64,000 bases of DNA from Clostridium sp. CCUG 7971 (GTDB lineage Bacteria > Bacillota > Clostridia > Peptostreptococcales > Peptostreptococcaceae): NCBI RefSeq assembly GCF_017590215.1, contig NZ_JAFFPK010000042.1:32116-96115 (forward strand), given 5' to 3'. Below are positions 47,494-55,446 of the stretch, in pieces. The position numbers and the translations under genes were made by a program. Below the pieces are notes generated by a model. The model made no database searches. It was not told the DNA's origin and was given only the letters and a program-made list of their open reading frames with translations. How positions within the stretch are numbered: the first letter of the stretch is position 1; every line of letters begins with the position of its first letter.

Positions 47494-47525
47494 AAATACC
47501 CTTTCTATAATTAAAATCTGCTTTT

Positions 47526-47555
47526 ATTATACCTTACCCATCTACATAGCTTCAA
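47526..47555 (-). promoter_or_regulatory. Candidate sigma-A promoter of the sigma-54 activator
   Basis: TTGAAG (47555-47550), 18-bp spacer, TATAAT (47531-47526) on the minus strand, about 30 bp before the ATG. Confidence 0.55.
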
Positions 47556-47581
47556 TGTGATACTTCTTCCAAAATAAAAGT

Positions 47582-47616
47582 AAAAGGGTTCATATATAAA
47601 CTATATGAACCCTTTT
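47582..47616 (-). terminator. Terminator of the lyase-AbgT-M24 operon
   Basis: AAAAGGGTTCATATA and TATATGAACCCTTTT arms with a 5-nt loop, 12 bp past the M24 stop. Confidence 0.8.
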
Positions 47617-47627
47617 AAACTTTACTA

Positions 47628-48821
47628 TTACTTGCAATTATTTTTATTTAGCCAATGAGAAGTAATTGGAGTTAGTACCTCACACCCATCTTTAGTAACT
47701 AAAATCATATCTTCTATATTAAAACCACCAAATCCTGTCATATAAAATGGTGTCTCTATACAAATAATCATACCTTCTTCTAGTTCTCTATTTTCATTTA
47801 TTGAAACAAATGGAGCATCTGCAGTTTGAGGTCCCATACTTATACTGTGTCCTAAATGCCCTCTTTCATAGAACTTATAATCTGCCTTTACATGATTAAA
47901 TCCTATTTTAAACAATTCATTAAAAGTTAGACCTGGCTTTATAGCTTCTATCATTAACTTTTGTGCTTCACAAAGCTTTTCTTTTATTTCATATGCTATA
48001 GGATGTGCATCTCCTACAATCCAAGTTCTAGAAAAATCGGTTGTATAAAAATTAGTATCTCCATTTACACCACCATCAAATTTTACTATGTCTCCATTTT
48101 GTATTTTTCTATCTGTAGATCTACAAAGCCTTCCTGAGTTTTCACCAGCGCAGAAAGAAGACCATCCGCTTGGTAAACATATCCCAGACTCCATTACCTT
48201 TTTACAATAAATATCAAATAACTCTTTTTCAGTTCTTCCTATCTCTACAAATTGACTTGTATAATTTAATGCTTCATCTGCAACTCTTGCAAGCTTTCTG
48301 AAATATTCTATCTCATCATCTTCTTTTACTGATCTAGACTCTAAAAACAAATTATATATATTAACAAATTTAGCTTCTGGTAATCTTTCTTCTAGTGATT
48401 TGTAATAGTTAACAGGTAAATAATCTAACTCTAATCCTACTGTTTTGTTTTGTAGTCCAAGTTCCTCTATTGTCTCAACAACAACATCTAAAGATGTAAC
48501 AAATCTAGGGTTTAATTCTACTTCTTCATTAGCAATTACTTGTTCAAGAGTTTTTGCTCCAACCCATGTACTATATTTCTTAACATCACAATCCATGTAA
48601 TCTGAAAAAGCCTCTGATTCAAAATCCATTCCTATTGCTACAGGCTTAGTCTCTTCGCTATTATCTAAAACTGCTACTGCAAAGTGCGGTTGTCTAGATA
48701 CTGTGTGTTGATGTGAAGAATATGCTGTTATATAAGTAAAATTCTCTGGAGAATTTACTATAGCACCATCTATATTATACTTTTTAAGTAATTTTTTTAT
48801 TTTTCTAGTCTTTGGTTTCAT
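47628..48821 (-). CDS. M24 family metallopeptidase (Xaa-Pro peptidase/creatinase fold)
   Basis: A 397-aa pita-bread hydrolase. N-terminal creatinase-like domain (about 1-160) and catalytic domain with metal ligands Asp in FDGGVNGD and TTDFSRTW, His in GHLGHSISMGP near 322, and Glu in CIETPFYM and FNIEDMILV. The family cleaves Xaa-Pro dipeptides or related amide bonds. It is the last gene of an operon with an AbgT transporter and a PatB/MalY lyase, so it may process the imported conjugate or peptide; that role is inferred. GGAAGAG precedes the ATG. Confidence 0.85.
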   Translation of the reverse strand: MKPKTRKIKKLLKKYNIDGAIVNSPENFTYITAYSSHQHTVSRQPHFAVAVLDNSEETKPVAIGMDFESEAFSDYMDCDVKKYSTWVGAKTLEQVIANEEVELNPRFVTSLDVVVETIEELGLQNKTVGLELDYLPVNYYKSLEERLPEAKFVNIYNLFLESRSVKEDDEIEYFRKLARVADEALNYTSQFVEIGRTEKELFDIYCKKVMESGICLPSGWSSFCAGENSGRLCRSTDRKIQNGDIVKFDGGVNGDTNFYTTDFSRTWIVGDAHPIAYEIKEKLCEAQKLMIEAIKPGLTFNELFKIGFNHVKADYKFYERGHLGHSISMGPQTADAPFVSINENRELEEGMIICIETPFYMTGFGGFNIEDMILVTKDGCEVLTPITSHWLNKNNCK

Positions 48822-48870
48822 GATAATCTCTTCCTTTTTTATATGGTTTAATTTATTTTAAAATTAAATA

Positions 48871-50430
48871 CTACATAGGATAGAATAATGGTGCTCCTGG
48901 ACCTAATGGTAAGTTTAAGAAGTACCATACTATAAATAATACTATCCATCCTAATAAAAATGCTATTGAGTAAGGTACCATAGTAGTTATTAACGTACCT
49001 ACTCCGGCTTTTTTATCGTACTTTTGACAGAATGCAACTATTAATGCGAAAAATGGCATTAGTGGTGCTATAACATTTGTACAAGAATCTCCTATTCTAT
49101 AAACAACTTGTGTTAATTCTGGAGATAATCCTATTCTCATAAACATTGGTACAAATATAGGAGCCATTAAAACCCATTTAGCCGAATCAACTGCTATAAA
49201 TATATTTATTATCGCAGTTAACACTATGAAACATAATATTAATGGTAAACCTACAAATCCTGTCTTTTCTAAAACTTGAGCTCCATTTACAGATATTATT
49301 GTTCCAAGATTTGAATAGTCAAAGTACTTTATAAATTGACCTGCAAAGAATATAAGAACTAGGAATCCCGTTATTCCTCCTATACCTTTAACCATTAATT
49401 CTATTATATCTTTATCATTTTTAACTACCTTTGCTCCTATTCCGTAGAACATTCCTGGTACTAAGAATACTCCACCCATTATAGGAATTATACTACTCAT
49501 AAATGGAGAGCTTAAAATCCCCCCTGTTTCTGGATCTCTTAACACCCCATTTTCAGGAATTACTAAAACTAATATAAGTACAACATATAATAACAGTGAT
49601 ATTAACGCAAATTTCATTCCTCTTTTTTCTAAATCAGTTATATCATTAACTACTTTTTCTTCTTCTTTAGCTTTATACTCACCTAATCTTGGTTCAACTA
49701 TTTTTTCTGTTACATAAGTAGCAACCGCTGTTATTAAAAATGTTGACACTACCATAAAGAACCAATTTGAAGTTGGCTGAACTAAATAATTTGGATCTAG
49801 CATATGAGCTGCCTCAGTGGATATACCAGCAAACATTGGATCGTTACTACCTATTAATAGATTTGCACTCCATCCTCCAGAAACTCCGGCAAATGCCGCT
49901 GCTAGACCCGCGATTGGATGTCTTCCAAAACTCATAAATATTATTGCTCCTAATGGAACTAACACAACGTAACCTGTAGATGATGCTATATTTGATACAA
50001 TACCTAATAATACAACCATTGCCGTTACATATTTTCTTGGAGTTACTTTCGCTATTTTTCTTAATCCGGCTGATAAGAATCCCGTTCCTTCTGCAACACC
50101 AACGCATAAAATTACCACAAACACTGGACCTAATGGGAAGAATCCTGTAAAATTACTAATTACATTAGTAAACATAAATCTTATACCATCTGGTGATAAT
50201 AAACTTTGAGCTGTTACAGTATTTTTAACAATTTCTCCTGTTGCAGTATCTACCATATCATAAGAAACACTTACACCCATATTACCCATAATTGCTGATA
50301 CTGCTATTACCAAAGCACTTAATATTATAAATATTGTAGCAGGATGAGGAAGAGAGTTACCCACTCTCTCCACTGTATCTAATGATCGTAGTACAAAACT
50401 TTTCTTTTGTTTTTTCATTCCAGCTTGCAT
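48871..50430 (-). CDS. AbgT family transporter
   Basis: A 519-aa membrane protein with about 11-13 transmembrane helices, matching AbgT (p-aminobenzoyl-glutamate transporter) proteins: RVGNSLPHPATIFIILSALV near residue 16, GVAEGTGFLSAGLRK near 110, LIGSNDPMFAGIS near 190, and IGDSCTNVIAPLMPFFALIV near 442. AbgT members carry p-aminobenzoyl-glutamate or, in some cases, sulfonamides and dipeptide-like solutes. Here it sits between a C-S lyase-like aminotransferase and an M24 peptidase, so the substrate may be a peptide or thiol conjugate (inference). GGGGG before the ATG. Confidence 0.9.
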   Translation of the reverse strand: MQAGMKKQKKSFVLRSLDTVERVGNSLPHPATIFIILSALVIAVSAIMGNMGVSVSYDMVDTATGEIVKNTVTAQSLLSPDGIRFMFTNVISNFTGFFPLGPVFVVILCVGVAEGTGFLSAGLRKIAKVTPRKYVTAMVVLLGIVSNIASSTGYVVLVPLGAIIFMSFGRHPIAGLAAAFAGVSGGWSANLLIGSNDPMFAGISTEAAHMLDPNYLVQPTSNWFFMVVSTFLITAVATYVTEKIVEPRLGEYKAKEEEKVVNDITDLEKRGMKFALISLLLYVVLILVLVIPENGVLRDPETGGILSSPFMSSIIPIMGGVFLVPGMFYGIGAKVVKNDKDIIELMVKGIGGITGFLVLIFFAGQFIKYFDYSNLGTIISVNGAQVLEKTGFVGLPLILCFIVLTAIINIFIAVDSAKWVLMAPIFVPMFMRIGLSPELTQVVYRIGDSCTNVIAPLMPFFALIVAFCQKYDKKAGVGTLITTMVPYSIAFLLGWIVLFIVWYFLNLPLGPGAPLFYPM

Positions 50431-50461
50431 TTTAATCCCCCTAGTTAATTTTTTATTTTAT

Positions 50462-51634
50462 TTAAAGACCAAGAACTGCTTCTTTTAGCTGATTCATTGC
50501 TTTTTCTAATAATAATCTTGAACAAGCAACGTTAAGCCTCATATATCCTTCTCCACCTTCTCCGAAGCTTCTTCCGTCATTTAATCCTAATTTAGCTTTA
50601 TTTATAAAGAAATCAACTAAATCATCTCCATCTAACCCTAAATCCTTACAATCAAGCCACATTAAGTATGTACAATTTGGTCTATTTGGCTTTATTTGAG
50701 GTATATTTTCTTTGCAGAAATTAATAATGTAATCTATATTTCCTTCTAAATATACCAGTAATTGATCTAACCACTCTTCTCCATGTTCATATGCAGCCAT
50801 GTTAGATACCAAGCTAAAACAATTATTTCTCTTAGAATCTAATCTTCCTTGAACATCTTCATACTTCTCTTTTAACTCAATATTTGGGAATACTGTTGTT
50901 GATACTTGTAATCCAGCTAAGTTAAACGTTTTCGTTGCTGATATACAAGTTACAGTATTTCTTGCAAACTCTTCTGATATAGAAGCCATTGGTATATGCT
51001 TATTTTCCCAAAGCATTAAGTCTGAATGTATTTCATCAGATATAACCATAACTCCATTATCTAGGCAAATTTTCCCCACTTTAGTTAACTCCTCTTTTGT
51101 CCAAACCCTACCTACTGGATTGTGTGGATTACAAATTATTAAATACTTAGCACCCTGTTTAGCTTTTTCTTCTAAATCATCAAAATCTATGTAATAGTCT
51201 CCATCTATTAAATGAAGAGGATTATATAATAACTCTCCTCCCCAATCTTCAACTGCTGTGAAAAATTCTGAATAAACAGGTGGCTGTACAATAACCTTTT
51301 TCCCTCTTCCTAAAAATTCTCTCATAAAGTGACACATCATAGGCATTACACCTGTTGAATGAGACATATATTTTGTATCTATATCCCAGTTATTCTTTTT
51401 CTTTTGCCACTCTTTTACTAATTCGAAATATCTTTCTGGTCTTGATGTATATCCAAACATACCTTGATTAGCTCTATCTATCATAGCATCTATTATTGGT
51501 TGAGCTGTTTTTAAATCCATATCTGCTATCCAAAGCGGTATTATATCTTTCCTTCCAAATTTATTTGCTGCTTCATCATGTTTTGCCGAATAGTTTTTGC
51601 TACGATCCATTATTGGATTAAAATCGTAAATCAT
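50462..51634 (-). CDS. PatB/MalY-type PLP-dependent C-S lyase / aminotransferase
   Basis: A 390-aa fold-type I PLP enzyme. Motifs: PLWIADMDLKTAQPI near 33 (typical of MalY/PatB), TGVMPMMCHFM near 96, CNPHNPVGRVW near 170, DEIHSDLML near 205, the PLP lysine in SATKTFNLAGLQVS near 238 and the C-terminal Arg in MRLNVACSR. These enzymes cut cystathionine or cysteine conjugates to thiol, pyruvate and ammonia. First gene of the sigma-54 operon; AAGGAGG eight bases before the ATG. Confidence 0.9.
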   Translation of the reverse strand: MIYDFNPIMDRSKNYSAKHDEAANKFGRKDIIPLWIADMDLKTAQPIIDAMIDRANQGMFGYTSRPERYFELVKEWQKKKNNWDIDTKYMSHSTGVMPMMCHFMREFLGRGKKVIVQPPVYSEFFTAVEDWGGELLYNPLHLIDGDYYIDFDDLEEKAKQGAKYLIICNPHNPVGRVWTKEELTKVGKICLDNGVMVISDEIHSDLMLWENKHIPMASISEEFARNTVTCISATKTFNLAGLQVSTTVFPNIELKEKYEDVQGRLDSKRNNCFSLVSNMAAYEHGEEWLDQLLVYLEGNIDYIINFCKENIPQIKPNRPNCTYLMWLDCKDLGLDGDDLVDFFINKAKLGLNDGRSFGEGGEGYMRLNVACSRLLLEKAMNQLKEAVLGL

Positions 51635-51671
51635 AACTATACCTCCTTAAAATTTTTTATACTATTGTTTT

Positions 51672-51689
51672 AAGCAATATGTATGCCAA
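51672..51689 (-). promoter_or_regulatory. Sigma-54 promoter (-24/-12) of the lyase-AbgT-M24 operon
   Basis: Minus-strand TTGGCATACATATTGCTT has the invariant GG and GC with the required 10-nt interval (consensus TGGCACN5TTGCW). It lies 38 bp before the lyase ATG. With the GAFTGA activator next to the operon, this is strong evidence for sigma-54 control. Confidence 0.85.
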
Positions 51690-51753
51690 ATTCACATCAA
51701 TGAAAACATTTTCATTTTATTGTATAATAAATTACACTCTTAAACAATACAAC

Positions 51754-51773
51754 AATGTTAATATTTAAACATT
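51754..51773. promoter_or_regulatory. Candidate upstream activator site
   Basis: Dyad AATGTT-N8-AACATT about 65-80 bp upstream of the -24 element, a usual place for enhancer binding. AT-rich, so could be chance. The remainder of the 51690-51960 gap holds nothing I recognise. Confidence 0.3.
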
Positions 51774-51967
51774 ATGCGACATTTTTCTATAACTTAGTAT
51801 ATTAAATTTATTTTTTTATAATAATTGGATATTATTATAGCTATGATTATTCAATCATTTTATGGAAATTGGTTATTTTATATGGTTGGTTTTTAGGTTA
51901 CTTAATAACCACTTTAGTATATATATTATTAAAGTAAGATAATTCTATCTAGTATTTAGTTAAATAT

Positions 51968-52024
51968 AAAAAAGTGTAATTAAACATATAAAATCAAGCT
52001 TTTTATGTTTAATTACACTTTTTT
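51968..52024. terminator. Terminator after the metallophosphoesterase
   Basis: Long inverted repeat AAAAAAGTGTAATTAAACATA with its complement ending TTTTTT, loop about 15 nt. Can act in both directions. Confidence 0.75.
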
Positions 52025-52102
52025 ATGTTTATTACAAAAGATTAACTTAAAAAATTAAAAAAATCTTTTTATTTTCCTTAAAAATATAATAGAAGGATTA
52101 TT

Positions 52103-53290
52103 CTAATAAAAATCTATTGTTATTGTTTCATTATTACACATATTTTTTATAAAATCTATGTCGATTTTATTTAAATTATTTATTCTTATTTCATATCCAT
52201 TATGTTCACATATGAAATAAGGATCTACATCATTTTCTTTATAAAAATAAATGCTAAACCATTTTAATTTATTTTTATCTGAAAAATCACTTGTTAAAAG
52301 ATTTACTATATTTTTATCTTTTTTTACTTTAAAAAATATTTGGTTATGATTTGAGTTAGTTTCAGTTTCCTCTTCTTCTAATACATTCAACTTTGACCTT
52401 ATCTCACTAATTACTTCTAATTCATTATTCAAACAAGACAATTGAATAACGTCACTTTCTTTAATCAATTTTTCAACTATTAAAGGGAAAAATGACCAGT
52501 CTATAGGAATTATATCTGCATCATATTTAGAACTTATAGAAACGTCACAAATCTCTTTTTTTATTTTATTAGTATATATATTAGAATAAGGATCTGGAAC
52601 ATTGTCATTTATACATTGTTCAACTACTTCATATGCATCATGTTTTAAATTTTTAAAATAAATACTTTCTTCACCCTTATTAATGTCTATTACAACAAAT
52701 TTAATAGTATTATTATTTAAAGAACTTATAGCTCCAGGTTTTATTATTTTATAATTTTCGTGAGTTTCTAAACATTCAAGATGATTATCTGCAATTAATA
52801 GATAATCATGACTATTTATATTTAATGTTTGTTCTTTTTTTGAAAACTTCTCAATAGAATTTTCTGTTATTATAGTTGTTAAACTATTACCTCCAAAGGA
52901 GTCTAAGTGTTCACAGTTTGAATGAATCATAAAAAATTTTCTCCCAAATAATTCAATAGACTTAGATAATGGTAATTTTTTAATTCTATTTATCCGACTC
53001 TTTCCTAATTTTTCTATTGTCCATAACTCATGTGACTCTTCTTCATCAAAGAACAAACAATCATCATGATTATAATTGATTAATTCATATTCTTTATTAC
53101 CCATAATATTTATAAATCTTTTATCATTCATAACTATATCAAATACTTCGCATGGATTAGGACCATCTTGAATAAAATCACCAAGGTTTAAAATATAATC
53201 TATATCATATTTTTCTTCTATATATTTTAAGAATTTTCTTAGTGAATGAATATTAGAATGAATATCAGAAATAATGCATATTTTACCCAT
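52103..53290 (-). CDS. Calcineurin-like metallophosphoesterase with C-terminal extension
   Basis: A 395-aa protein. Residues 1 to about 215 form a YfcE/MPE-like metallophosphoesterase domain with metal motifs ISDIHSNIHSL at 7-17, NLGDFIQDGPNP near 35, IMGNKEYEL near 79 and MIHSNCEH near 120; the usual final GHTH is replaced by a DNH. Residues about 230-395 have no recognised domain. Substrate unknown; relatives act on phosphodiesters or serine/threonine phosphates. AAGGAGG precedes the ATG. Its own transcription unit, separated from the EAL gene by two hairpins. Confidence 0.75.
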   Translation of the reverse strand: MGKICIISDIHSNIHSLRKFLKYIEEKYDIDYILNLGDFIQDGPNPCEVFDIVMNDKRFINIMGNKEYELINYNHDDCLFFDEEESHELWTIEKLGKSRINRIKKLPLSKSIELFGRKFFMIHSNCEHLDSFGGNSLTTIITENSIEKFSKKEQTLNINSHDYLLIADNHLECLETHENYKIIKPGAISSLNNNTIKFVVIDINKGEESIYFKNLKHDAYEVVEQCINDNVPDPYSNIYTNKIKKEICDVSISSKYDADIIPIDWSFFPLIVEKLIKESDVIQLSCLNNELEVISEIRSKLNVLEEEETETNSNHNQIFFKVKKDKNIVNLLTSDFSDKNKLKWFSIYFYKENDVDPYFICEHNGYEIRINNLNKIDIDFIKNMCNNETITIDFY

Positions 53291-53473
53291 ATAATATAGT
53301 TCCTCCTTTTCTAATTAAAAATACCTCATCATTATATAGTGAATAATATTTATATATATTTTTACAATATATAATGTGTAAATGGTCATTTCTTAGACCT
53401 AAATGGTTATTTTATCAGAAATATTACTTTTATGTATATAACAAGTTCTAAAATTTTAATTAAAAAAATAGTA

Positions 53474-53498
53474 AAGAAGTATTAATAATTAATACTTC
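53474..53498. repeat. Palindrome in the metallophosphoesterase-EAL gap
   Basis: AGAAGTATTAAT and ATTAATACTTCT separated by one base; a T-rich stretch follows on the minus strand. Could be a second terminator for the EAL gene or an operator for the next gene. The rest of 53291-53611 holds no gene. Confidence 0.5.
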
Positions 53499-53542
53499 TA
53501 TTTGTTTGAAATCTTTAAAAATACTTACTCTTTTATATTCCA

Positions 53543-53582
53543 AAGAAATAGCACTTATTTAGTAAATAAGCGCTATTTCTTA
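53543..53582 (-). terminator. Terminator after the EAL gene
   Basis: AAGAAATAGCACTTATTTA and TAAATAAGCGCTATTTCTT arms (one mismatch or wobble), 30 bp past the stop. Confidence 0.7.
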
Positions 53583-53611
53583 TTAGAATGATTATCTAAA
53601 TTTTTTATGTA

Positions 53612-54400
53612 TTACATCATTATCATTTCTGTATATTTTTTAAATGGTACTGGACGTGAGTAAAGATATCCCTGACCATAATCTATTCCAAGATTCATAG
53701 CTATATTATGATCATCTTGTGTTTCTATTCCTTCTATAACTACTTTACATCCTAAGCTTTTTCCCATATCAACAATTCCCCTTAAGACTTTAAGCTTTTT
53801 TTCTTTATTATCACTAGGCTTTGGTAAAAACTCTCTAGGTATTTTTATTTCAACAAAATTAATATTACATAATCTATAATAAGAAGAATATCCTGTTCCA
53901 AAATCATCTATTGATATCTTATAACCTTTTTCATCTAATTTATTTATTGTTTCTATAATTCCTTCATATTCATTTATAGGGTCTGTTTCTAGTATTTCAA
54001 GTATTATTTGTTCTGGGTTAATTGAATATTTCTTTGTTATTCTTAATATGTCCTCATATATAGAAGGACTCTTTAATGTATTTATAGATATATTTATAGA
54101 ATATGTGTTATAAATAAAGTTACTTTTTATTATATCCTTACACATTTTTTCAAATACATGTATATCAAACTCATATTCTTTATCTAAATCTCTTATTATT
54201 TCTATAAATTCTAGTGGAGGTACTAATCCAAACTCGGGATTATACCATCTACTTAAAATCTCCCATGATATTATATTTCTATTTATTATATCGACTTTAG
54301 GCTGATATACTATGCTAAATCCAGGCTTATCATAAGATAAAATATCTTCTCTTATTGCCCAATATTTTTCTTCAAATTTATTTATATTCAAAGGCCCCAT
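53612..54400 (-). CDS. EAL-domain c-di-GMP phosphodiesterase
   Basis: A 262-aa stand-alone EAL protein that should hydrolyse c-di-GMP to pGpG. Motifs: WEILSRW for EAL (E-I-L), INISINTL (metal Asn), ILEILETD (Glu), DDFGTGYSS, KIPREFL where KID is usual, VIEGIET (Glu) and GQGYLYSRPVP. Most catalytic residues are present; the Asp before KID is Glu and the Asp of KID is Pro, so activity is likely but not certain. No sensor or membrane part. ATG at 54400 chosen after GGGAGG. Behind a c-di-GMP-II riboswitch. Confidence 0.85.
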   Translation of the reverse strand: MGPLNINKFEEKYWAIREDILSYDKPGFSIVYQPKVDIINRNIISWEILSRWYNPEFGLVPPLEFIEIIRDLDKEYEFDIHVFEKMCKDIIKSNFIYNTYSINISINTLKSPSIYEDILRITKKYSINPEQIILEILETDPINEYEGIIETINKLDEKGYKISIDDFGTGYSSYYRLCNINFVEIKIPREFLPKPSDNKEKKLKVLRGIVDMGKSLGCKVVIEGIETQDDHNIAMNLGIDYGQGYLYSRPVPFKKYTEMIMM

Positions 54401-54421
54401 ATTCCCTCCCATTATTTTATA

Positions 54422-54457
54422 TAAAAAAAGACTAAAAACATCAGTAGATATTTTTAG
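54422..54457 (-). terminator. Riboswitch-controlled terminator before the EAL gene
   Basis: On the minus strand CTAAAAA pairs with TTTTTAG (12-nt loop), followed by TCTTTTTTT. The 5' arm shares CTAA with P1 of the aptamer. Confidence 0.75.
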
Positions 54458-54523
54458 CCGGTTGTACCAATAACTCCACATATTCTAGGTACCCATATAC
54501 AGAATATGCTTCAAAGTATCTAA
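54454..54523 (-). promoter_or_regulatory. Type II c-di-GMP riboswitch (EAL leader)
   Basis: The minus strand has TGAAGCATATTCTGTATATG then GGTACC, and GGAGTTATTGGTACAACCGG, aligning base by base with the pilA aptamer (GAAG...GTATATGGG...GGAGTTAGTAGCGCAACCG). The pseudoknot partners covary: GCGC/GCGC there, GTACC/GGTAC here. P1 pairs TTAG (54523-54520) with CTAA (54457-54454), which also starts the terminator, so an ON switch is predicted. Confidence 0.85.
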
Positions 54524-54606
54524 CTATATATTAAACCCTCTATGGTATATATGTCTATTTATTTATATGTATTTCTGTTTTTTTATAAAAATATGCTTCA
54601 TATATA

Positions 54607-54650
54607 AGAAAAAGCACATAAAATCTAGTTAGATTTTATATGCTTTTTCT
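54607..54650 (-). terminator. Terminator after tatD
   Basis: AGAAAAAGCACATAAAATCT and its near complement ending GCTTTTTCT; immediately past the tatD stop. Confidence 0.75.
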
Positions 54651-54653
54651 AAT

Positions 54654-55427
54654 TTATTTATTTATACCAAAGAATTTCTTAGCATTTTCTTTTGTAGCTT
54701 CACATACTACTTCATAAGATATGCCTTTTTCTTGTGCTATCTTATCTGCAACAAATTGAACTAATGATGGATCATTTCTTTTCCCCCTATGCGGCTCTGG
54801 TGCCATATATGGAGAGTCTGTTTCTATTAATAAATACTCTAGAGGTATTTCTCTTACTACCTCTCTAGTTTTTTTATTATTTTTGAAAGTTACAGTTCCT
54901 GGTATAGAAATATAACAACCCATTTTTATATATTCCTTCGCTAATTCTACATTTCCACTATAACAATGTAGTACACATCCTATTTCAGAACTTTTAGTAT
55001 TTTTGATTATTTCAAAAGTATCTCCATGTGCATCTCTATCATGTATTATTATAGGTAGTTTTAATTCATTAGCTAATTCTATTTGCTTTTTAAACCATTC
55101 TTTTTGTACTTCTCTAGGAGAGTTATCATAGTAATAATCAAGACCTATTTCTCCTATTGCAACTACTTTATCATTTTCAGTGGCTAATTTTCTTAAAGTA
55201 TCTATTGCTGTATCATCAAGTTCACCTACATCATGCGGGTGAACTCCAACAGCTGCATATATAAAATTGTACTCTTTTGAAAGTTCAATAGCGCTTATTG
55301 ATGTTTCTATATCTGCACCTGGATTTACTACTAAATCAACATTCTTTTCCTTTAAAGACTTTATTAGCTCTTCTCTATCTTCATCAAATCTTTCATCGTT
55401 TAAATGTGCATGTGAGTCAAATAACAT
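54654..55427 (-). CDS. tatD: TatD family metal-dependent DNase
   Basis: A 257-aa TIM-barrel hydrolase. Motifs: FDSHAHLND at 3-11 (HxH metal site), AVGVHPHD near 59, AIGEIGLDYYYD near 91 (Glu ligand), IIIHDRDA near 124, VLHCYSGN near 150 and IETDSPYMAPEPHRGKRN near 200 (Asp ligand). TatD proteins act as 3'-5' exonucleases in DNA repair. GGAG precedes the ATG. 19 bp downstream of metG, the usual metG-tatD pair. Confidence 0.93.
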   Translation of the reverse strand: MLFDSHAHLNDERFDEDREELIKSLKEKNVDLVVNPGADIETSISAIELSKEYNFIYAAVGVHPHDVGELDDTAIDTLRKLATENDKVVAIGEIGLDYYYDNSPREVQKEWFKKQIELANELKLPIIIHDRDAHGDTFEIIKNTKSSEIGCVLHCYSGNVELAKEYIKMGCYISIPGTVTFKNNKKTREVVREIPLEYLLIETDSPYMAPEPHRGKRNDPSLVQFVADKIAQEKGISYEVVCEATKENAKKFFGINK

Positions 55428-55446
55428 ATTTTATTCTCCTAACTAA

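Noticed and set aside
49847..50107. 86-aa same-strand frame inside the AbgT gene
   Set aside because: It is an alternative frame within a conserved transporter with no ribosome site.
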